Shown piece by piece: positions 1-5,307 of a DNA stretch of 6,982 nt (position 1 is its first letter; every line of letters begins with the position of its first letter). Below the pieces are notes generated by a model. The model searched no databases. It had not been told where the DNA came from and worked only from the letters and a program-made list of their open reading frames with translations. The position numbers and the translations under genes are program-made. Origin of the DNA: JAQBDA01 sp964525785 (lineage in GTDB: Bacteria > Chloroflexota > Anaerolineae > Anaerolineales > UBA4823); assembly GCA_964525785.1 (NCBI GenBank), contig CAZGIX010000225.1:1-6982 (forward strand). The letters run 5' to 3'.

Positions 1-1513
1 CTGCAATCGCGTGCATGATCGTCTTCTCGTCGATTTCACCGCTGAACTCAGCCACTTTCTGGCGCTCGCGCAGCACGGCAATACGGTTGCACACGCGTAT
101 TACTTCTTCCAATTCGGATGATATAAATACGCACGCCTTGCCTTCCTCTGCCAGAGAGAGCACCAGCTTTTGGATCTCTGCTTTGGTGCCTACGTCGATG
201 CCGCGCGTCGGCTCATCCAGGATCAAGACCTGCGGGTTAGCAGCCAACCACCGGGCCAGGATCACCTTCTGCTGGTTGCCGCCACTCAGATTTTTGACCG
301 GCTGGTCGGGCGAGGGCGTGGCAATATTCAGTAGCTCAATGTAGCGGTCTGCCAGATCGTACTGCTCTTGCGTGCTCAGGAAGTTGAACCAGCCCCTATT
401 GGCCTGGATGGCCAGCATGATATTTTCTCTGACGGTGAGATCGTCCACAATTCCGGCTGCTTTCCGATCTTCCGGGCAGAGAGCAATGCCGCGCTTGATC
501 GATCCGAGAGGGGAGTGATCCTGTACGGGCTTGCCATTCACGGTAATTGTGCCGCTATCTGGTTTATCGCTGCCGAACAACAGCGCCGCAATCTCCGTGC
601 GCCCTGATCCGAGAAGCCCCGCCAGACCCACAACTTCTCCGGTGTGCAGCTCCAGATCGAAGGGCGCAATTGCTCCTGCCCGGCCCAAGCCTTTGGCTTG
701 AAGGATGGCCTCGCTCTCGGCATTGATGCTGCTGTCCAGCTTGACCTTGACCATCTTTTCCAGTTCATCCAGGCTGCGGCCGATCATTTTGGTGATTAAT
801 TCCAGACGGGATAAAGAAGCCGTTTCGAAAGTACCGACCAGCTTACCGTTGCGCAGGACCGTGATCCGGTCGGAGATTTCGTAAACCTGCCCAATAAAAT
901 GCGTGATAAAAATGATGCCTACGCCATCTTCCTTCAATTTGCTCATGACTTTGAATAATTGCTGCGTCTCATTTGCATCCAGGCTGGACGTTGGCTCATC
1001 CAGGATCAGGATTTTGGCAGATGAGACATAGAGGGCGCGGGCAATCGCCACCATCTGCTGGATGGCGACTGTAAAGCTGTTCAGGGGTTTGGTGACATCG
1101 ATATCGATGCCGAGCAGGCGATCAAGAACGTCGGCTGCCTCCGTATTCATCTTTGCCAGGTCAATGCCGCCAGCTTTGTTTCGAGGCTCCCGACCGAGCA
1201 GAATGTCTTCCGCCACGCTCAGATTCATGCAAAGGTTGATCTCCTGGTAAACCGTGCTGATCCCCAGCGTTTGGGCGTGTTGGGGAGATTTTACCTGAAC
1301 CTCATTGCCATCCAGGATGATCGTGCCTGAATCTGGGTGGTCCACGCCGGTCAATACCTTGATCAAGGTGGATTTCCCAGCGCCGTTTTCACCGATCAAA
1401 CAGTGGATTTCACCTTTTTTTAGGGTAAAGTCCACGTGATCCAAGGCCTGGACGCCGGGGAAGGCTTTGCTGATACCAACCATCAAAAGCACATAGTTAT
1501 CCGATTCAGACAT
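1..1513 (-). CDS. ytfR: Sugar ABC transporter ATPase, YtfR-like, two NBDs (3' end just outside window)
   Basis: This is the cytoplasmic ATPase of a CUT2-type (ribose/galactofuranose class) sugar importer; it hydrolyses ATP to drive uptake through permeases not present here. I translated 504 residues from the ATG at 1513. Domain 1 has Walker A GENGAGKST (41-49), Q-loop VYQEINL (88-94), Walker B with LDEPTSSLD (171-179) and the H-loop His205. Domain 2 has the degenerate Walker A region GLLGSGRTE usual for this family, PEDRKAAG, signature LSGGNQQK (409-416) and LDEPTRGID (from about 432). The stretch ITH-F-GQVY-ISDRITVLRNG and the ending TIMHAIA resemble E. coli YtfR (500 aa, as I remember it, ending in IMNAIAA), so only a few residues should be missing. 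The altered first signature, FTVAIQQMVAIARAL, is also YtfR-like. A weak AAGGTAGG precedes the start. It lies 127 bp behind the binding-protein gene. The substrate is inferred from homology only. Confidence 0.93.
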   Translation of the reverse strand, partial: MSESDNYVLLMVGISKAFPGVQALDHVDFTLKKGEIHCLIGENGAGKSTLIKVLTGVDHPDSGTIILDGNEVQVKSPQHAQTLGISTVYQEINLCMNLSVAEDILLGREPRNKAGGIDLAKMNTEAADVLDRLLGIDIDVTKPLNSFTVAIQQMVAIARALYVSSAKILILDEPTSSLDANETQQLFKVMSKLKEDGVGIIFITHFIGQVYEISDRITVLRNGKLVGTFETASLSRLELITKMIGRSLDELEKMVKVKLDSSINAESEAILQAKGLGRAGAIAPFDLELHTGEVVGLAGLLGSGRTEIAALLFGSDKPDSGTITVNGKPVQDHSPLGSIKRGIALCPEDRKAAGIVDDLTVRENIMLAIQANRGWFNFLSTQEQYDLADRYIELLNIATPSPDQPVKNLSGGNQQKVILARWLAANPQVLILDEPTRGIDVGTKAEIQKLVLSLAEEGKACVFISSELEEVIRVCNRIAVLRERQKVAEFSGEIDEKTIMHAIA

Positions 1514-1544
1514 GGGAGCCTACCTTACTAGAGACATCTGCTTT

Positions 1545-1581
1545 CGATTGGGAAGCGGTGGAGAGCACCGCTTCCCAATCG
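1545..1581 (-). promoter_or_regulatory. Perfect 16-bp intercistronic stem-loop
   Basis: Positions 1545-1560 and 1566-1581 are perfect inverted complements (16 bp) around a 5-nt loop. On the transcribed minus strand the arms begin CGATTGGGAAG and end CTTCCCAATCG. No U-run follows the 3' arm, so it is not a classical terminator. It lies between the binding-protein stop (1641) and the ATPase start (1513). By analogy with the malE-malF intercistronic repeats, it probably blocks 3' exonucleases and keeps binding-protein mRNA more abundant than the downstream ATPase and permease mRNA. The structure is seen directly; the role is inferred. Confidence 0.8.
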
Positions 1582-1640
1582 CTTGCGCAAGGCGTTTCTG
1601 ACCTGCCACAGGATGTGCAGATCAGATATTGAAAATTCGT

Positions 1641-2702
1641 TTAGTATGTACGACCGGCGGTGATCTCCTCCAGGTTCGGATCATCGGCGCGGAATACACC
1701 TTCATTCGAGACAACCCATGCGGGCAGATCCTCACCATTGGCTGCTTTCAACGCAGCTTCGTAAACCTGAGGTGCAAGCAATGGGTTGCACTCTACGGTT
1801 ACATTCAGCTCGCCGGCGAGCATGGCCTTGAAGGCATTGCCGGTGGCATCGAACGTGATGACCTTGATATCCTCGCCTGGCTTCAGGCCGGCTTCCTTGA
1901 GCGCTTCGATAGCGCCGAAGCCCATTTCGTCGTTCTGGGCAAAGATGCCCTGGACGTCATGACTCTCTCGCAGCCATGCTTCGGTCACCTGCTTGCCCTC
2001 GGTGGTGCTCCAGTTGCCAGTCTGGCTGTTGGTGATCTCGATCCCACACTCACCCATCTTCTCACGAAAGCCCTGGCCGCGGTCTTTGGCAGCCGAAGAG
2101 CCCACGTTGCCCACCAGCTCCCAGACTTTCTTGCTTGACATACCTTCCAGCAGCTTGCACATCTCTTCGGCGCCCTTACGCCCTTCTTCGGCGAAGTCTG
2201 AGCCAATGTAGGTGGCGTACAAATCTTCGGGAGCGTCGATGCGGCGGTCTTCAATGACGACTACTTTGCCGGCATCCTTGGCTTCTTGAAGAATTTCTTC
2301 CCAGCCGGTTGTCTCAAGGGCTGCCAGGACGATGACGTTCACCTCAGGATCCTGGATGAACTGGTGGAACCCAGCCACCTGCTTGGCCAGTTCGTTTTGC
2401 GAGTCGTAGAATTTCAGTGTCAGCCCGAGCTGTTCAGCAGTTGATTTGAAGGAGGCGGTGTTGGCAGCCCGCCAGCCACCCTCTGATCCGGTTTGGAGGA
2501 AACCAACGACCAGGTCCTTATATTCGCAGTTGGGTGCACAGTCGAGAGCCCATGGAGACATCGCCGGCGGTGCTTCTGTCACAACCGGTGCTTCTGTCAC
2601 AACCGGCGCTTCTGTCGCCACCGGGGTCGCCGGAGTTGCGCAAGCAGCCAGAACCATTGCGGCTACGACGAACAGAAAAACGAGTTTCTTTAGGTGCAAC
2701 AT
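1641..2702 (-). CDS. ytfQ: Sugar-binding lipoprotein of ABC importer, YtfQ-like
   Basis: This is the extracytoplasmic solute-binding protein (periplasmic-binding-protein type 1 fold) that delivers a sugar to the ABC importer. With the start at 2702 it has 353 residues. Residues 1-20 form a lipoprotein signal (KK at 5-6, hydrophobic 7-18) with lipobox LAAC and acylated Cys21. Residues 22-50 form a Thr/Pro/Val/Glu linker with three TEAPV-type repeats, and C55/C59 could form a disulfide. The mature domain starts near residue 62. Its motif GSEGGWRAA (72-80) and the stretches TGWEEILQEAKDAG, NDEMGFGAIEALKEAGLKPG and DIKVITFDATGNAFKAMLAGE closely match E. coli YtfQ, the galactofuranose-binding protein, as I recall it. 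I preferred ATG 2702 to the in-frame ATG at 2720 because AGGAGAG lies 6 nt before it and the signal peptide then begins normally. A related pentose or hexose is an alternative ligand. Confidence 0.93.
   Translation of the reverse strand: MLHLKKLVFLFVVAAMVLAACATPATPVATEAPVVTEAPVVTEAPPAMSPWALDCAPNCEYKDLVVGFLQTGSEGGWRAANTASFKSTAEQLGLTLKFYDSQNELAKQVAGFHQFIQDPEVNVIVLAALETTGWEEILQEAKDAGKVVVIEDRRIDAPEDLYATYIGSDFAEEGRKGAEEMCKLLEGMSSKKVWELVGNVGSSAAKDRGQGFREKMGECGIEITNSQTGNWSTTEGKQVTEAWLRESHDVQGIFAQNDEMGFGAIEALKEAGLKPGEDIKVITFDATGNAFKAMLAGELNVTVECNPLLAPQVYEAALKAANGEDLPAWVVSNEGVFRADDPNLEEITAGRTY
2569..2622 (-). repeat. Three tandem 18-bp repeats in the lipoprotein linker
   Basis: On the plus strand the units are 2569-2586, 2587-2604 and 2605-2622. 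The first two are identical (GGTGCTTCTGTCACAACC) and the third differs at three positions. They encode repeated Val-Thr/Ala-Thr-Glu-Ala-Pro blocks between the acylated cysteine and the sugar-binding domain. The exact identity of two units suggests recent expansion by slippage, and copy number may vary between strains. Confidence 0.85.
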
Positions 2703-2708
2703 GATCTT

Positions 2709-2715
2709 CTCTCCT
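2709..2715 (-). promoter_or_regulatory. Shine-Dalgarno that decides the binding-protein start
   Basis: The minus strand reads AGGAGAG here, 6 nt before the ATG at 2702. The site falls inside the coding sequence that would follow the upstream in-frame ATG at 2720, so the shorter 353-residue product is favoured. Confidence 0.75.
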
Positions 2716-2760
2716 AACATGGTGTGAATTGGTTGTTGCTGATTGATCTTCCTCTGGTAC

Positions 2761-2789
2761 GATATAATTGGATCGCGTGGGGGTAACCA
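2761..2789 (-). promoter_or_regulatory. Weak candidate promoter for ytfQ
   Basis: On the minus strand TGGTTA (2789-2784) and TATATC (2766-2761) are separated by 17 bp. The -35 box matches consensus at only three of six positions. It lies about 60 bp before the binding-protein start. It would allow ytfQ expression independent of lacI, but the match is poor. Confidence 0.25.
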
Positions 2790-2796
2790 CTTCTCC

Positions 2797-2815
2797 CGAG
2801 GGGGATACCCTCTCG
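2797..2815 (-). promoter_or_regulatory. Short GC-rich hairpin in ytfQ leader
   Basis: The minus strand reads CGAG-A-GGG-TATC-CCC-CTCG: seven GC-rich pairs with one bulged A and a 4-nt loop. No U-run follows, so termination is unlikely. It could stabilise or pause the transcript together with the larger stem at 2821-2861. Confidence 0.35.
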
Positions 2816-2820
2816 TCCCG

Positions 2821-2861
2821 AAGTGCTTGCTTGGTGTGCTCTAAACACTGAGCAAGCATTT
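2821..2861. promoter_or_regulatory. Long stem-loop downstream of lacI
   Basis: Arms 2821-2837 and 2845-2861 pair around a 7-nt loop. The core is TGCTTGCT (2824-2831) with AGCAAGCA (2851-2858), plus an inner GTGT/ACAC. As plus-strand RNA the stem is continuous with three G-U wobbles. As minus-strand RNA, the sense direction of lacI and ytfQ, the wobbles become A/C mismatches and the stem is weaker. The 3' flank is T-rich only in the plus direction (ATTTCTTTGTT). It may be an antisense-facing terminator or an RNA-processing signal between lacI and ytfQ. Confidence 0.5.
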
Positions 2862-2896
2862 CTTTGTTCCTGGTCAAATTCATCCCTTAACCCTTT

Positions 2897-3958
2897 TCAC
2901 CTCCTTGCTCCCAAACCCCGTGATCGTATTGAACTTTGCCGGATTACGAGCGTCGGTGTCAGCATAATGGTTTTTGGCTCGATGGGTGCCTGGCCTTGCC
3001 AGCTTGTTTCGATGATCTTGATTGTCTCCTCAACAGCCAGTCTGCCAATTTGATACTGATCCTGTTGGATGGTGGTCAGCGGCGGCCAGAAATACGCCGA
3101 TTCGGTGATATTGTCGAAGCCTACAAGTCCCATTTGTTCGGGGATGTCCAAACCTTTTATACAGGCGTACTGCATGACACTCAGGGCCATCTGGTCATTG
3201 CCAACGAAGATAGCGTCAAGATTGGGATATTGCTTCAGCAGCTTTACGATCGCCTGCGATCCACTGGACGATGACCAGTTTCCCTCGACGTAGAATTCAT
3301 CCCGGTATTCAAATCCAGCCTCGATCAAGGCATCTTTCCAGGCTGCCATGCGTTGGCGGGACTCCCACCAGTCCAACGGGCCCGAGATATGAGCAATGTG
3401 CTGGTAGCCTTGCTCGATCAGATGAGCCATTGCCATGCGCCCGCCCAGATAGTTGTTGATGGCGACGACATGGATTCGCTCTTGCGGCTGCATCGTCAGG
3501 TAAACGATGGGAATATCCAGCTGCTGCGAGGCCCTGTTAACCCAATTTCGATTCTCGCCCACCTCGGGCACAGCCCAGATAATTCCATCCACATGGCGAG
3601 CAAGAAGTGCCTGGAACAACGGCACGATATTATTTGCACCGAAAGTGGGCAGCTCTTTCAGGAGCAGGGCGTAGCCTGCCTCTTCGGCTGCGCTGGTAAT
3701 ACCGCTCAGCGTGCGAGACGGTCCGAGGTATTTCAAGCCGGCTGTGACCACGCCCAGCGTATCGCTGCGCTGGCGGATCAGGCTTCTCGCCAGGGCGCTG
3801 GGTTGGTAGCCCATTTTTTGGATGACATCCTGAACGCGCTCACGGGTATCAGGTGAAACATCCGGTCGTGCGTTGATCACCCGTGATACCGTCTGGGTGG
3901 ATACACCTGCTGCAATAGCGACCTGTTTTATTGTTGTTCGACCTGTCTTTGAGTTCAT
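2897..3958 (-). CDS. LacI-family transcriptional repressor of the sugar-transport cluster
   Basis: This is a DNA-binding repressor whose C-terminal domain would bind a sugar inducer. With the start at 3958 it has 353 residues, typical of the family. The N-terminal helix-turn-helix is at about 8-29 (TTIKQVAIAAGVSTQTVSRV); its recognition stretch VSTQTVSRVIN differs from LacI VSYQTVSRVVN at two positions. The hinge region GYQPSALARSL follows, then a type-1 periplasmic-binding-like domain with HIAHISGPLDWWESRQRM, FVGNDQMALSVM and GLVGFDNI. The frame is open up to 4012, but I chose ATG 3958 because the HTH then begins normally and because the promoter -10 and operator lie between 3972 and 3989, inside the longer frame. 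The ribosome-binding site is weak and the leader short. Its position beside ytfQ-ytfR suggests control of that importer. The inducer is unknown. Confidence 0.93.
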   Translation of the reverse strand: MNSKTGRTTIKQVAIAAGVSTQTVSRVINARPDVSPDTRERVQDVIQKMGYQPSALARSLIRQRSDTLGVVTAGLKYLGPSRTLSGITSAAEEAGYALLLKELPTFGANNIVPLFQALLARHVDGIIWAVPEVGENRNWVNRASQQLDIPIVYLTMQPQERIHVVAINNYLGGRMAMAHLIEQGYQHIAHISGPLDWWESRQRMAAWKDALIEAGFEYRDEFYVEGNWSSSSGSQAIVKLLKQYPNLDAIFVGNDQMALSVMQYACIKGLDIPEQMGLVGFDNITESAYFWPPLTTIQQDQYQIGRLAVEETIKIIETSWQGQAPIEPKTIMLTPTLVIRQSSIRSRGLGARR

Positions 3959-3971
3959 TGTTATCGTTCCC

Positions 3972-3983
3972 GTTATCGATAAC
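3972..3983. promoter_or_regulatory. Perfect palindromic operator, probably LacI-family
   Basis: GTTATCGATAAC is a 12-bp perfect palindrome with the central CG typical of LacI-family operators, and it resembles the GntR-type (LacI family) site TGTTACCGGTAACA. It starts directly after the -10 box of the lacI promoter, so it covers the likely transcription start. A second half-site, GTTATCG, lies 12 bp away at 3960-3966 in the same orientation. Occupancy should block RNA polymerase, giving negative autoregulation. Confidence 0.75.
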
Positions 3984-4012
3984 ATTATAGCAAGATTAAT
4001 GCCTGGAGTCAA
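3984..4012 (-). promoter_or_regulatory. lacI-gene promoter (sigma-70 type)
   Basis: On the minus strand TTGACT (4012-4007) and TATAAT (3989-3984) are separated by exactly 17 bp. The -10 box is perfect and the -35 matches at five of six positions. The predicted start near 3977 falls inside the operator and leaves only about 19 nt before the ATG at 3958. Confidence 0.85.
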
Positions 4013-4069
4013 GTACCAATTTCAAGTTGTCTGGATGAATTATGCATATATCGATTTTCTCGGCATGCC

Positions 4070-4098
4070 TTCTCAATCTGGCAACTATCGGGTATACT
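4070..4098 (+). promoter_or_regulatory. Probable promoter of the rpsF-ssb-rpsR operon
   Basis: TTCTCA (4070-4075) and TATACT (4093-4098) are spaced by 17 bp. The -10 matches five and the -35 four of six consensus bases. It points away from the lacI promoter, with about 57 bp between the two -35 boxes, and would give a leader of about 95 nt before rpsF. Confidence 0.6.
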
Positions 4099-4112
4099 TC
4101 TCCGTCGCTGCC

Positions 4113-4188
4113 TTGCCAATACTGGCATGTTTATTCCGCTCCCGGCGGCGATAGAGCCTGGTCCGGGGGCAATCCCAAGGAAAGGAGG
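4113..4188 (+). promoter_or_regulatory. Structured rpsF leader, possible S6:S18 autoregulatory RNA
   Basis: Two hairpins precede the Shine-Dalgarno (GGAGG, 4184-4188). The first pairs TGCCA (4114-4118) with TGGCA (4123-4127) over a 4-nt loop. The second has an 8-bp stem, 4138-4145 with 4163-4170 (one wobble), then an asymmetric internal loop (C opposite TGGT) and an inner 3-bp stem closing GATAGA. As a competing fold, TTGCC (4113-4117) can pair with GGCAA (4168-4172). Many bacteria carry an rpsF leader motif bound by the S6:S18 complex. Position and an asymmetric internal loop fit that idea, but I could not match the conserved bases with certainty. Confidence 0.4.
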
Positions 4189-4198
4189 CATGCATTCC

Positions 4199-4480
4199 AT
4201 GCGCGAATATGAGCTCGTCTTTATCATCCGCCCAGACCTGGAAGAAAACGCCCTCAAAGACGTTGTCACCCGGGTGCAGAGCTGGATCACCGACGCCGGC
4301 GGGCAGGTCACTAAAACCGACCTGTGGGGCAAACGCAAGCTCGCTTATCCCATCCGCAAACAAATCGAAGGTCAATACGTGCTGATGAACGTCGCCATGG
4401 CGCCCAAGTTCGGGGCGGAGCTCGAGCGCAATCTGCGCCTGTATGAGCCCGTCATCCGGTTCCTGGTTGCAGCCAAATAG
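4199..4480 (+). CDS. rpsF: Small ribosomal subunit protein bS6
   Basis: S6 binds S18 and the central domain of 16S rRNA in the 30S platform. The product has 93 residues and begins MREYELVFIIRPDLEENAL, the standard S6 N-terminus. It contains WGKRKLAYPI (43-52), then the EGQYVLMNV strand and the LERNLRLYEPVIRFL C-terminal region. It lacks the long acidic tail of E. coli S6. The frame is open upstream and also has an ATG at 4190, but that codon is only 1 nt from GGAGG (4184-4188), whereas ATG 4199 is 10 nt away and gives the conserved start. It is first in the operon with ssb and rpsR. Confidence 0.97.
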   Translation: MREYELVFIIRPDLEENALKDVVTRVQSWITDAGGQVTKTDLWGKRKLAYPIRKQIEGQYVLMNVAMAPKFGAELERNLRLYEPVIRFLVAAK

Positions 4481-4505
4481 CCCGCGCGACGGTTCACTGA
4501 GATTA

Positions 4506-4549
4506 TGCGTTTCCGGCTGCACACAGTTGGATAAGCCTCCGGAAGCGCA
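4506..4549 (+). promoter_or_regulatory. Stem-loop between rpsF and ssb
   Basis: TGCGTTTCCGG (4506-4516) pairs with CCGGAAGCGCA (4539-4549): 11 bp including one U-G wobble, with a 22-nt loop. It ends 5 nt before the ssb Shine-Dalgarno AGGAG (4555-4559). No U-run follows, so it is not a terminator. It may adjust ssb translation or mRNA stability relative to the ribosomal genes. Confidence 0.6.
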
Positions 4550-4565
4550 CCAATAGGAGTAAGAC

Positions 4566-4958
4566 ATGAGCCGAGGATTGAATAAAGTGATGATCATCGG
4601 CAGGTTAGGCCGGGATCCAGAGATGCGCTACACTCCCTCCGGACGCCCCGTGACCACCTTCACCATCGCTACCAGCCGCTCCTGGAATACATCCGAAGGA
4701 GAGCGGCGTACTGAAACCGAATGGTTCAACGTAGTGGCCTGGGGCAATCTGGCAGAGATCTGCAAGCAGTACCTCACCAAAGGTCAGCAGGTCTACGTAG
4801 AAGGACGTCTGCAAACCCGCCAGTGGTCAGACAACGATGGCACCAAGCATTTTGCCACCGAAATCGTCGCCAATGAAATGATCATGCTGGGTGAGCGCCG
4901 GGAGAGCGGCGAAGCCATTGAATACGAGAGCGGAGAGGATAGCGAATACCCGTTCTAA
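4566..4958 (+). CDS. ssb: Single-stranded DNA-binding protein
   Basis: SSB coats single-stranded DNA during replication, recombination and repair and recruits partner proteins through its C-terminal tip. The 130-residue product begins MSRGLNKVMIIGRLGRDPEM and carries the OB fold over about 1-108, with W40, EWFNVVAWG (52-60) and QVYVEGRLQTRQW (75-87). The tail is short and acidic (ESGEDSEYPF) and ends in the Pro-Phe that SSB partners recognise. The linker is much shorter than in the 178-residue E. coli protein. AGGAG lies 6 nt before the ATG. Its place between rpsF and rpsR is the classic arrangement and couples SSB supply to ribosome synthesis. Confidence 0.97.
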   Translation: MSRGLNKVMIIGRLGRDPEMRYTPSGRPVTTFTIATSRSWNTSEGERRTETEWFNVVAWGNLAEICKQYLTKGQQVYVEGRLQTRQWSDNDGTKHFATEIVANEMIMLGERRESGEAIEYESGEDSEYPF

Positions 4959-5025
4959 GATCAATATAGCCTGCCTAATGGTAGCTCGTGCCTGGGGCAG
5001 TTGTACAAAATAACTGGAGATAATT

Positions 5026-5298
5026 GTGAGCAATCAAGTACCCCCTTCTGATCCAAAGGCTGCCGCGCAGCGACGTTTTTATGCCCACCCGCGTGTATGC
5101 CTGTTCTGCACTGACCATAATGTGGTCATCGATTACAAACAAGCCGATCTGATGCGTCGCTTCATCACCGAAGATGGAAAAATCCGCCCGCGCCGCCAGA
5201 CCGGAACTTGTGCCAGACACCAGCGCGAGCTGGCCCGGGCGATTAAACGCGCCCGCCACCTGGCTCTGCTGCAGTACACAGGAGAAGCGCTGCGCTAG
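5026..5298 (+). CDS. rpsR: Small ribosomal subunit protein bS18, zinc-type (C+)
   Basis: S18 pairs with S6 on the 30S platform. The 90-residue product starts at GTG 5026, with GGAGA (5016-5020) 5 nt upstream; no ATG gives a full-length protein. The core IDYKQADLMRRFITEDGKI and the ending RELARAIKRARHLALLQYT are canonical. C25, C28, C62 and H65 form a CxxC...CxxH set typical of the zinc-binding C+ form of S18, as in the mycobacterial C+ copy; E. coli S18 lacks it. Where C+ and C- paralogues coexist, zinc limitation can switch them, so a second copy elsewhere is possible. It lies 67 bp after ssb and 9 bp before the foldase gene. Confidence 0.96.
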   Translation: MSNQVPPSDPKAAAQRRFYAHPRVCLFCTDHNVVIDYKQADLMRRFITEDGKIRPRRQTGTCARHQRELARAIKRARHLALLQYTGEALR

Positions 5299-5307
5299 TT
5301 AAAGCCG

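Larger units (their letters stand above)
2703..2896 (-). other. Repressor to binding-protein gap: leader of ytfQ with two hairpins
   Basis: This 194-bp gap holds no gene I can support. It contains a long stem-loop at 2821-2861, a short GC-rich hairpin at 2797-2815 and a weak promoter candidate at 2761-2789. I found no second copy of the lacI operator GTTATCGATAAC here, so if the repressor controls the transporter it may do so mainly through read-through from its own promoter. Confidence 0.6.

Noticed and set aside
1545..1581. Stem-loop as an intrinsic terminator of ytfQ
   Set aside because: No U-run follows it on the minus strand and the ATPase gene of the same system lies directly downstream.
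1629..2138. 169-codon plus-strand frame opposite the binding-protein gene
   Set aside because: It is antisense to a clear YtfQ-like gene and shows no recognisable family or ribosome-binding site.
2569..2622. Tandem repeats as a CRISPR-like array
   Set aside because: The units are contiguous, in frame and coding, with no spacers.
2703..2720. In-frame ATG at 2720 as the binding-protein start (359 residues)
   Set aside because: The strong AGGAGAG lies downstream of it and 6 nt before ATG 2702, and the signal peptide fits the later start.
3959..4012. Longer lacI start at 4012
   Set aside because: It would put the -10 box and operator inside the coding region and add residues before a normal family N-terminus.
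4127..4198. Upstream extension of rpsF
   Set aside because: The extension lacks S6 homology and overlaps the leader hairpin; GGAGG supports ATG 4199.
5000..5025. Separate promoter just before rpsR (GATAAT-like box)
   Set aside because: The box overlaps the ribosome-binding site and has no credible -35 partner.
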